Assembly: GCA_024760905.1 (NCBI GenBank)
Contig: CM045745.1
Location: 11,151,782 to 11,215,781 of the forward strand
DNA length: 64,000 nt
Direction: 5' to 3'
DNA from: Plotosus lineatus
Lineage: Eukaryota; Chordata; Actinopteri; Siluriformes; Plotosidae
A program made the translations under genes and the position numbers. Under the pieces are notes generated by a model. The model was given only the letters and a program-made list of their open reading frames with translations. It was not told the DNA's origin and searched no databases. Numbering within the stretch: the stretch's first letter is position 1; each line of letters begins with the position of its first letter. Positions 1 through 35,300 of this stretch are shown here, in pieces.

Positions 1-322
1 TCAGGGGTCGCTACAGCAAATCATCTGATTCGCATGTTTGATTTGGCATAGGTTTTTACGTCACGATGCCTTTCGTGACACAACCCTTTAGCAAGGGACA
101 GAAACACGCTGACGGCTTTGCAGCGACGCTTTACGAAAGTCAGCAATGGTTCTTTTACATGAACCTCACACCATAGACAGTGAGAGACACGGCCGGCCTT
201 TGATAACCCAGTTAGCTGCACTGGGGGGGGAGACAGTGACAACCTTGTGAAAAGTGGGACTCGAACCCCCAACCTTAGGATCAGCGATCCAGCACCCTAT
301 ACCACCAGGCCACTACTACCCA
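1..322 (-). mobile_element. SINE type A (tail cut by window edge)
   Basis: On the minus strand: a tRNA-like head with A box (GGCCTGGTGG-like) and B box GGTTCGAGTCC, a body with AGCTAACTGGGTTATCAAAG, then tail A (GCATCCGACGTAAAA and a GCTGTGGCGACCCC-like end). Confidence 0.8.
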
Positions 323-737
323 AACCATGTATTGAGATATCACTAGGATATTAATAATAATTACAAGCTCTGATTAAAAGCATGCTTTTATTTAAAAAAT
401 GCTAAATATTTTCATTGGACTTTTAAAAGTAACTTTACATATGTAAAACTGATTTTTTATTATTTTTTTTTTTTGATATTGCAATGTTGACTCTTTTTTG
501 CACTGGTATCAATAATAAAATAGAATTGTTGTATATTTCACTAAAACCTATTTAAAAGTAGTTTTTACTTAATTTTTAATCATAAGATGGAAATGTCCAA
601 AACCTGCACAGTTAACTGTGATTTTTTTCCTCATATACACTAAATGTTGATGTGCATTATATATGCGAAGTGTGTGGACACCTGATGAACGCACTTGTAC
701 CATATGTACTGTACTTGATGAACATTTCATTTCAGAC
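323..737. other. AT-rich spacer, nothing recognised
   Basis: No coding signal, tRNA-like head or terminal repeat seen. Confidence 0.5.
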
Positions 738-749
738 GTAGGTCCTCTC

Positions 750-1099
750 GGGCAGTGGTGGCCTGGTGGTAAAAGGTACTGGATCGCTGATCTGGTTGGG
801 GGTTCAAGCCCCACTCTCATCAGGTTTTCACTGTCCCCCCCAGTGCAGCTAACTGGGTTGCCAAAGGCCGGCCATGTCTCTCACTGTCTATGGTGTGAGG
901 TTCATGTAAAAGAACCATTGCTGACTTTCATCAAAAGTAGCTGCATATGCGTCAGTGTGTTGCTGCCCCATGATGGCCTGGCGAGCTCTCCATGGTGTAC
1001 TCTGCCCTCGCCTGGAGTCAGCTGGGATGGGTGCCAGTCTCCCCACGACCCTAATTAGTATTAAGCGGTTAGAGAAACTGAATGAATGAATGAATGAAT
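750..1099 (+). mobile_element. SINE type B with 12-bp target-site duplication
   Basis: tRNA-like head, the shared body, then an L2-like tail (CCTGGCGAGCT ... TTAAGCGGTTAGAGAAA) ending in (TGAA)n. GTAGGTCCTCTC is duplicated at 738-749 and 1100-1111, which fixes both ends. Confidence 0.9.
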
Positions 1100-1373
1100 G
1101 TAGGTCCTCTCCTTGCTAAAATAAGAACCTCATCTTCAGTGAAGGCTTTCCACTAGATTTTGGTGCATGACTGAGTGGAATTTGCTCATTCAGCCATAAG
1201 AGCTTTAGTGAGGTCAGACAATAATGTCAGCCAAGCAGGCCTGGGGTGGAGTCAGATTTCCTGTTCATTCCAAAGGTGTTTAAGGCTTAGGCTGTACAGG
1301 TCACCTGAATTCTTCAACTCCAACTTTGGCATGCCATGAGTTCATTTTCAGACTGTAATCACTGGTTTGGGCT

Positions 1374-1451
1374 TAACAAAAATATAACAAAATAATAAGG
1401 AAAAATTTTGTTAATTATATATTTGTTTATTATTTTGTTATATTTTTGTTA
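1374..1451. repeat. Perfect 25-bp inverted repeat
   Basis: Arms 1374-1398 and 1427-1451, loop 28 nt. TAACAAAAATATAAC of the left arm recurs at 1462 as the end of the adjoining Tc1-like element, so this may be duplicated transposon end. Confidence 0.7.
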
Positions 1452-1461
1452 TGTTTTATTT

Positions 1462-2300
1462 TAACAAAAATATAACTCAATAAAAAAAAATAAATTAAAC
1501 ACTCTTCTTTTTGCTTGAATGTGCAACACATCTCCTCCGTACAAAGTGGATCCAGTTGTTGATTGTGGCCTGTGAAATGTTGGACCACTCCTCTTCAAAT
1601 GCAAATACAGTACACACTGTCTGCCATTTGCCGTGTTCGGTGAAAACTAGGATTTAACCGTGAAGAGAACACCTCGCCAACATGACAGACACCATCGAGT
1701 GTGACCAACTGTCACCTCAAGTCGGTTACAATGAGAAATGTCAGTCAGGTTGAAACCCCGAGAAGGGCAACAAGCATGCAGACAAGCATACAGAGATTCC
1801 CTGATTTGATTTCTGACAGTTTATGCAGAAATTCTTTGGTCCTGCAAAGCGATCGCTGTAGCAGCTGTCTGGGTGGCCAGTTGTGAAGCCAGTTCGATGT
1901 ACTGCCAAATTCTCTTAAACACCTTTGGAGACAGCTTATGGTAGAGAAATGAGCATTCATTTAGCAGTCAGTCCTGCAGTCAGCATGCCGGTTGCACAAA
2001 ACTTGCAACATATTGGCTATGTGATAAAACTGCCCATTATAAAGTGGCATTTTACTGTGGCCGGCCTGAGACACACCTTTGCAATGTTCATGCTGCCTAA
2101 TCAGCATGTTGATATGACACACCTGTGAGGTGAGGTGGATGAATCTCAGCAAAGGAGAAGGTGCTCACTAACACATATTTATACACATTTGTGAACAATA
2201 TTTGAAAGAAATAGGCCTTTTGTGTAGAAATGGATTTTGAGTTCAGCTCATGAAAAATACGAACAAAAACAAGTGTTGCATTTATATTTTTGTTGATTTT
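1462..2300 (-). mobile_element. Tc1-like transposon relic
   Basis: Degenerate minus-strand transposase. 1745-1960 reads NAHFSTISCLQRCLREFGST, the helix-turn-helix region of a Tc1-type transposase. The ends carry AACAAAAATATAAC-type inverted repeats (ATTTATATTTTTGTTGA at the right). Internal deletions and stops; inactive. Confidence 0.7.
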
Positions 2301-2340
2301 AGTCCCACTGAGAGAAATGAAATACAGCAAATTACAAATA

Positions 2341-3258
2341 CCGTATTCGACGTGATAAGCGCCCAGGGCGCTTTAAAAGTTTGAGTGGGTGGGCGCTTAT
2401 TAAAATGAATACCAGCGGAGTGGAACGGTAAGTGCTTATCATCGAGGTGGAAAACATGAATCACAACAGAACATTGAAAGAGTTTTACTGGTATTTGTGT
2501 TATTCATTTTGTGGTGTCAACCAAATTAATTACAGGAAAGCTGAAAATAAACAGAAAACAACATTTTATTTATTTATTTATTTTTTTTAAAAAGACCCCT
2601 TACTTTTCACTCCCGGTCTTATTCTTTCCTTTCGGCTGTTCCTTGAAACATTTTCCCGGAAGTAAAATCCAGCCAATCAACATGAATGTCAACTTTAGCA
2701 CATGCTATGTTGAACCAATCAACACGAACATAAACAAAAGCTCATGGCCAGGAATGTCTTTAAATTTATGAAGTTAGTGAGCAGGAGAATCGGGTGAAAA
2801 ATACTCGTCATCACTTTCTGATTGATCCATATCTGGCTCATCGCTCCATTCATTCAGAGCATCCCATAGTTTTGCTGTAGCAGTTTCTAATGGTTCACCG
2901 GTTGTTGGACATTTACCGAGAGAACACAGCAAAACATTTTCATGTTATTTAAAGCATGGCGGAACAATGTATTTCAAGACCGTGCAAACTCACTTTTACA
3001 AGCAGTGAACACCTCATTTTACCGTTACAGAGACAGAGACTGATTGAATAAAGTTGGTAAGGTTGATCTACCATTTTGCTCCCAGTACACATGGGTGGTT
3101 ATTAGACCTAAGACAAAAAAGAAAGAAAAAAAAAAACGGGGGGGGCGGGCTTATTGGAGCAGGGCGCTTATTACATCGAATATGGTATTCATTTTCTGAA
3201 CAGTTATTAGACGTAAAATAAAAAACATGGGGGGGGGCACTTATTACGTCAAATACGG
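2341..3258 (-). mobile_element. MITE-like element M, copy 1, with transposase C-terminal relic
   Basis: Terminal inverted repeats CCGTATTCGACGTGATAAGC and its partner GTCAAATACGG, flanked by TA on both sides (2339-2340, 3259-3260). The minus strand at 2774-2917 is open and ends ALNEWSDEPDMDQSESDDEY and then FSPDSPAH before a stop. It looks like the acidic C-terminus of a pogo/Tigger-type transposase. Confidence 0.7.
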
Positions 3259-3913
3259 TACATCCATTACAATTATGTGCACCTAACTTTCTGGGCAACA
3301 GAAAAACCATATATGGGTGTAATGTATTAGTGCCAACAAACCTTCATCATGTTGTAAATGTTGGTATCTTACTTTAATGACAGTAAAATACCCATAATTC
3401 AGCGTCACACTGTCAAAAAGCAATCTCTAAATGCAATTCATGTCTTTTATGGTCTGGGGTAATTAGAATTTAAAATGCTGCAACTTTTTCTTAAGGTTTA
3501 CATTTACATAATTTCGTAGACACCCTTACTCACAACTAAGTTTTGCTCATGGGCTCAACAGTGGCAGCTTGGTGATAGTGGGGCTTGAATGCCTGATCTT
3601 TTACTTATTTGCAACCCAGAGTCTCCAGTCTGTAGTTTTCAGAATTATGCATCGAGGAAAATGTTAAAAACTTCCCTACAGTAAGGGGTTTCCCAAACCG
3701 CGTTACATATTTAATCATATCGTCCACAAACTGACTGACATGTGAGATAACAGAAAGGAGGAAAGTGGACTCGTTGGCGTGTTCAAAGAGCTGGTCACAT
3801 GAGAATGCCTCAACTGATTAAAAAACCTGCTCACAGTTTATGTCTGTATTTAAAAAAAATGTATTAAAGTTAATAAATACCACATCATCACGTTATTTAG
3901 TGTTTTTACTCAC
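3259..3913. other. Intronic/3' sequence with a degenerate SINE-like stretch
   Basis: 3485-3610 resembles the common fish SINE phrase built on TTACATTTACA. Otherwise nothing recognised; slc2a4 exon 8 is not here. Confidence 0.3.
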
Positions 3914-29322
<25,409 letters not shown>

Positions 29323-29365
29323 GGTTGAATCTTTTCTTTCTGTCCTGAGGTAACTCCCCCTCTCA

Positions 29366-29366
<1 letters not shown>

Positions 29367-29408
<42 letters not shown>
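29367..29408 (+). repeat. (CA)n microsatellite in slc2a4 5' UTR/promoter
   Basis: 21 units, 45 bases upstream of the start codon on the minus strand. Confidence 0.95.
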
Positions 29409-29411
<3 letters not shown>

Positions 29412-29509
29412 TCACGTGGATAAATTAAACACAACAAAAAGTTATTCCAGTTTTATAATTTCGAAATACCCAATTATAGTTCAAATATCTAATGGAGTTC
29501 ACAAAGTAA

Positions 29510-29720
29510 ACTCGAAGTCTGGCTGCCTGGGCGTCGTGTGCGCGCGCACTTTGGTTCGTCCTCGTGCACCTGCCGCACTAGTCAGAGCGTGGCTGCGCGC
29601 GCGGAACGCCACAGTTCGTCATCCTCTGTCCTGTTCTTGCGCCGAGACTTTATCTTGACCTTCTCTGTCATTGGCTGAAGGAGTGAGGGGGTGTATTCTG
29701 CGCGTGTACAGTACTGTGAG
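29510..29720 (-). promoter_or_regulatory. Candidate slc2a4 promoter / GC-rich island
   Basis: A rare GC- and CpG-rich patch in an AT-rich neighbourhood, 190-400 bases upstream of the slc2a4 start codon. An inverted ATTGG at about 29670 reads CCAAT on the minus strand. The transcription start cannot be placed from sequence alone; the patch could also serve a plus-strand transcript. Confidence 0.4.
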
Positions 29721-29959
29721 TCACACAGCTTTGTGCTACCTGCGCGTTTATTTATTTGTTTGTTTGTTTGTTTGTTTGTTTGTTCTCCACAGCAAGGTGA
29801 GAAAACCGAATACGTGTTTATTTGTAATTTCTTAGAACATAAAGAGACAGTGATGCACATGAAATTAAAAGTAACGAGGAATCCCAACCCTTACGACTTT
29901 CAGACAAATTCATCATCACCTTTTACCGAACTGTTTTTTTTTTCCTGTTATGGTTGCAG

Positions 29960-30044
29960 GGAGGACGGATCTTATCTCAGCAACCGTGGAAGAAGGCAGA
30001 AAGAAGACCCTGAACAGATCGAACTGCTCGCCAAACCGTTGCAG
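29960..30044 (+). other. Candidate exon, unknown plus-strand transcript
   Basis: Flanked by a strong polypyrimidine acceptor (TTCCTGTTATGGTTGCAG) and a GCAG|GTCC donor. One frame is open and reads GSYLSNRGRRQKEDPEQIEL. The upstream part of that frame has no ATG, so it may be non-coding. No family recognised. Confidence 0.2.
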
Positions 30045-30047
30045 GTC

Positions 30048-30215
30048 CACACAGCCATTGACACCCACACTCACATGTAGGGTCAATTTGAAGCAGCTTT
30101 TTGTCCTTATGTGCACGTCTTTGGATTTAGGAGGAAAGTGGAGTACCCTGAGGAAACCTACGCAAGCCCAGGGACAATATGAGAACTCCGCACCCCACCA
30201 TGCCACTGTCCTGCC
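30048..30215 (-). mobile_element. SINE type D fragment
   Basis: TTGACACCCACACTCACATG and GTACCCTGAGGAAACCTACG match the type D body in reverse. Confidence 0.55.
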
Positions 30216-30742
30216 AGTCAGACAAATTGAGTTGCACAAATTGTTATTTACCTGAAAGTGTCACAAGGTTTCTAAAATAGAAATGTGAACCAAGTTCAAA
30301 AGGTCAAAATGCACCAAAAGGATGGCTGTCAGTGTCCCCTGGGAAATGGACAGAACTTCAGGCCAAGAGCTTCTGAAAACGCTGATAGGTTTCCATTGTC
30401 TGTCTTTCACTGCACATAAATCCTTTACTATTTTAGAGCGCATGCCAAAGGGGTCAGACACACTGAGCTCAACTCTTCTTCTCAACTCACCCGAATCGCT
30501 TTTAAAAAGATTAACACCCCCCTACCCGCACCACCCCTCTGTAGAATAACAGGTGCTCCTCAATTGTGGATTGCGGGTTATACCACTGTGGTCTCACAGT
30601 ACTGGGATCAGGAAGTTTCAGCGGTTAACAACAGTCTTATAATGGAAAATGTCAAGGCCTGATTTTGTCTCTTACCGCACATTGCATGCTTCCACATTAT
30701 GACATCATGCCACCTTTCCTTTTCCACCTCCCCTTTATCTAG

Positions 30743-30984
30743 CCATGGCCATCCTGTGGTCCCTGCCCCCTCCATCTGTCACCACACAGTGTCCGGATTC
30801 AGAAGGAACAGATAAACCTGACACCGGTCAGCTGAAATCAGGGCCCCAGCCAATGTCATGTGGGCTTCAGTCCTTAAACCCAGAGAAACTTAACACCGTC
30901 TACCCACTTCAGTATTGGACAACTCCCACAGTGCAATACAGAAAGGAGAAGCGGAAGGACAAACACGACAGAAGATCTCAATAA
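30743..30984 (+). other. Candidate terminal exon, unknown plus-strand transcript
   Basis: Begins after a textbook acceptor (TTTCCACCTCCCCTTTATCTAG without the last bases is all pyrimidine-rich) at 30742. It is open for 79 codons from an ATG at 30745 to TAA, with a basic end (KEKRKDKHDRRSQ), and an ATTAAA follows. Not overlapping any repeat seen elsewhere in the window. No family recognised. Confidence 0.25.
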
Positions 30985-31339
30985 GTGTAGAACAGATTAA
31001 AGTTATAAACACATCTTGCTACTGGAGTTTCAACCTGAAAGGTGAAGGACAGATTTGATAGTTTAAAAGTAATAAGGACAGAGAAGACTTCTTGTGCTCA
31101 CCCATTCACACACGATTCGCACACCCACACACTGAGTAAACAAACAAGCCACGTGACTGATGCTCAAACAGGTGACAGCTTTAGTCAGATGATGGAAAAT
31201 TTATGGCACTCTTCAGAGATGATGACATTGAAAAAACACTCCTCAGGGACTATTTTAATTATTTGATCACAGCGGAATGAACTGCAATATAAACCATGCT
31301 GTCATCACACTTAAAATATAGGCTGTACATAAAGACAAC

Positions 31340-31375
31340 ATAAATGTATTATTATTATTATTATTATTATTAGAG

Positions 31376-31427
<52 letters not shown>
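31340..31427 (+). repeat. (ATT)n/(AAT)n microsatellite
   Basis: Two opposing trinucleotide arrays that could fold back. Confidence 0.9.
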
Positions 31428-31439
31428 TGGGGTGGGGTG

Positions 31440-32315
31440 CATTGCACAGGACTTAGTATAGAACCTAGTGCTGTAGAGCAGCTGTAGTGTAGTTGCTTAG
31501 ACTTCTCGCTTCCAGCTTCATCTGCAGCCACCATCTAGCTCATTGAGTGAAAAGAAGGCCAAGTGCATAAGTCCTTCCTGATGGTACAAAGCTTCTGCTA
31601 AGTCAAGACTCTCATATTGCCTCCTCGCAGCACACCCTGGTAACTGCGCACCTTATGGCCCTAGGCTAAATATGTGAGCAATCTCGGAGCAGGTTGAGCC
31701 CCGGAGGTGTAGTCTGCAGGCCCACCCTCGTGTGGCCATGCCCTGGTACTCACTAGTCAACCATCTGATGCCTTGCAGATAAAGCCCTTGAGGTAACGGC
31801 TAAGAGAAGGACAACTCTGATTCACAGCCCCCAGCTTTGGGCAAATAGCACCACTGCCTTGTGGTCATCACAGGAGTGACAAAGGCTAAGGAAGACACCC
31901 CCTACAGAAAATCCGGAGTGGAGCTCTGAAGGCAGTTGGTCCCTGTGTAGCGGCACATCCCGGCAACTCCTGTAGCCAAGTTGGTACCAACTGTATTGGC
32001 TAGCCCCTTCCGTTGGACACTACCAACTAGGCCGAGAAGGGGGATCTGTCGACTGGGCATCTCAGTTCCTCCATAACTTTGCCCTTGCCTGTGCCCTGAA
32101 GAGGTCACCCCAGTGCTGTCTTCTGTGGCAGCTCAACACGGGGAGATGCAGATACTGGTAAAAGCCCAGGGCTAATTGGTGTAAGTCGGGCGCCTAAAGC
32201 TATCTCCCAATGGTGGGAGGGATCATCGTGTCCCACTGGCCTTTTTATGGGCAGCCTCCAACCAGTAAGGTGCTGGCAGTCCGCTGACTTGAATGGGTAC
32301 TTGAAGTGTAGTCCA
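31440..32315 (+). other. Unclassified GC-richer block, probably retroelement-derived
   Basis: Compositionally unlike its surroundings; no long ORF or terminal repeat. It ends at the (TTC)n tail of the LINE-1f copy. Could be the 5' part of the LINE-3f element whose RT resumes at 38860. Confidence 0.35.
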
Positions 32316-32321
32316 AAAGCT

Positions 32322-35300
32322 GAAGCTTCTTCTTCTTCTTCTTCTTCTTCTTCTTCTTTTTCTTTCAGCTGTTCCCTTCAGGGGTCGCCACACCAAATCA
32401 TCTGCCTCCATCTCACCCTGTCCTCTGCATCTTCTTTTCTGACTCCAACAGCCTTCATCCTTCACCACATCTATAAATCTATTCTTTGGTCTGCCTCTAG
32501 GCCTTCTGCCTGGTAGTTCCAACCTCAGCATACTACTGCCAATATATTCACTTTCCCTCCTCTGTACATGTCCAAACCATCTCAATCTAGCCTCTCTGAC
32601 TTTGTCTCCAAAACATCTTACATGGGCTGTCCCTCTGATGTACTCATTTCTGATCCTATCCATCCTCGTTACTCCCAGAGAGAACCTCAACATTTTCATC
32701 TCTGCTACCTCCAGCTCTGCCTCTTGCCTTTTCCTCGGCACCACTGTTTCTAAGCCATACAACATCGCTGGCCTCACTTTTCCTTTCATTCTTGCTGATA
32801 CTCTCCTATCGCACATCACACCGGACACTTTTCTCCAACCATTCCAACCAGCCTGCACACGTTTCTTCACCTCTTTTCCACATTCTCCATTGCTCTGGAT
32901 TGTTGAGCCTAAGTACTTAAAATCCTCCACCTTCCTTATCTCTGCTCCCTGTAACATGACCGTTCCTCCTGGGTCCTTCTCATTCACACACATGTATTCT
33001 GATTTTCTGAGGCTAACCTTCATTCCTCTCCTTTCCAGGGCATACCTCCACCTCTCTAGATTTTCCTGCACTTGTTTCACTACAGATCACAATGTCATCT
33101 GCAAACATCATAGTCCATGGAGATTCTTGCCTAACCTCGTCTGTCAGCCTGTCCATCACTATCGCAAACAAGAAAGGGCTCAGAGCGTATCCTTGATGCA
33201 GTCCCACCTCCACCTTAAATTCGTTGGTCACGCCGACAGCACACCTCACCACTGTCTTACATCTCTCATACATGTTCTGCACTTCTCTAACATACTTCTC
33301 TGCCACTCCAGACTTACTCATGCAATACCACAGTTCTTCTCTTGGCACCCTGTCATATGCTTTTTCCAGATCCACAAAGGCACAATGAAGCTCCCTCTGA
33401 CCTTCTCTGTACTTCTCTATTAACATCCTCAAAGCAAACACTGCATCTGTGGTGCTCTTTCTTGGCATAAAACCAAACTGTTGTTCACAAATGCTGACCT
33501 CTGCCCTTAGTCTAGCTTCCACTATTCTTTCCCATAACTTCATCAGATGGCTCATCAACTTTATCCCTCTGTAGTTGCCACAACTCTGCACATCTCCCAT
33601 GTTCTTAAAAATGGGCACCATCACACTTCTTTTCCATTCCTCTGGCATCCTCTCACTCTCTAAGACCTTATTGAATGTTCTTGTCAGGAAATCTACAGCT
33701 ACCTCTCCGAGACACTTCCATACCTCCACCGGTATGTCATCAAGACCAACTGCCTTTCCATTCTTCATCCTCTTCAATGCCCTCCTCACTTTACCCTTAC
33801 TAATCTTTGCTACTTCCTGGTCCTCAGCGGACACCTCTTCTACTCTTTTTTCTCTCTCATTTTCCTCATTCATAAGCTCTTCAAAGTACTCTTTTCATCT
33901 TCCCAGCACACTTCTGTCATCAAGCAATACATTTCCCTCTCTGTCCTTTATCAATCTAACTTGCTGCATGTCCTTCCCATTTCTATCTCTCTGCTGTGCC
34001 AGCCTGTATAAATCATTTTCTCCCTCTTTACTTTCCAACCGAGCATACAAGTCATCATACGTCCTCTGTTTGGACGTTGCCACCGCTACTTTTGCCTTAC
34101 GCTGTGTCTCCCTGTACTCCTGTTTACTCTCTTCGGTCCTCTCAATGTCCCACTTCTTCTTAGTTAACCTCTTCCTTTGTACACTTTCCTGCACTTCCTC
34201 ATTCCACCACATCATCATCATCATCATCATCATCTTCTTCCGCTTAGTCCAGGGTCGGGTCGCGGGGGCAGCAACCTTAGCAAAGAGGTCCAGACGTCCC
34301 TCTCCCGAGCCACTTCCTGCAACTCTCCCGGGGGGACACCGAGGCGGTCCCAGACAAGCCGAGAGACATAGTCCCTCCAGCGTGTTCTAGGTCGTCCCCG
34401 GGGTCTCTTCCCGGTTGGACATGCCCGAAACACCACACCAGGGAGGCGTCCGGGGGGCATTGTAACCAGATGCCCGAGCCACCTCAACTGGCCCCTCTCA
34501 ATGCGGAGGAGCAGCGGATCTACTCCGAGCTCTCCCCGGATGGTGGAGCTTCTCACCTTATCTCTAAGGGAGAATCCCGCCACCCGGTGAAGGAAGCTCA
34601 TTTCAGCCGCTTGTATCCGTGATCTTATTCTTTCGGTCATTACCCAAAGCTCGTGACCATAGGTGAGGGTTGGAACGTGGATCGACTGGTAAATTGAGAG
34701 CTTCGCCTTGTGGCACAGCTCCTTCTTCACCACGATGGACCGGTACAGGCACCGCTTAACAGCAGAGGCTGCAGCGATCCATCTGTCGATCTCTCGCTCC
34801 ATCCTTCCCTCACTCGTAAACAAGACCCCAAGATACTTAAACTCCTCCACTTGGGGCAGGACCTCATTCCCGACCCGGAGGGTGCATTCCACCATTGTCC
34901 GACTGAGAACCATGGCCTCGGACTTGGAGGTACTGATCTTCATCCCGGCTGCTTCGCACTCAGCTGCGAATCGCTCCAATGAGAGCTGTAGGGCCCGACT
35001 TGATGAAGCCAAAAGGACAACATCATCCGCAAAAAGCAGAGACGATATCTGATGGCCACCAAACCAGAACCCCTCATCGCCTCGACTGCGCCTAGAAATT
35101 CTGTCCATAAAAATTATGAACAGAATCGGTGACAAAGGACAGCCTTGGCGGACTCCAACTCCCACTGGAAACGAATCCGACATGCTTGCTGTTACCAATA
35201 CGGACCAAACTCTGGCTCCGGTGATACAGCGACCGAATAGCTCGTAGCAACGGATCCGGAATGCCGTACTCTCGGAGCACGCCCCACAAAATCTTTCGAG

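Noticed and set aside
750..840. tRNA gene
   Set aside because: A and B boxes are present but the sequence does not fold as a complete tRNA and continues into a SINE body; all similar heads in the window are SINEs.
1..3913. slc2a4 exons 8-11
   Set aside because: Searched on the minus strand for TM8-TM12 wording of GLUTs; none found, so these exons lie outside the window.
29691..30080. 129-codon ORF as one coding unit
   Set aside because: It starts at GTG with no upstream ATG, runs through a (TTTG)n repeat, and ends in a SINE fragment; only the spliced-exon reading of its second half is kept as a weak candidate.
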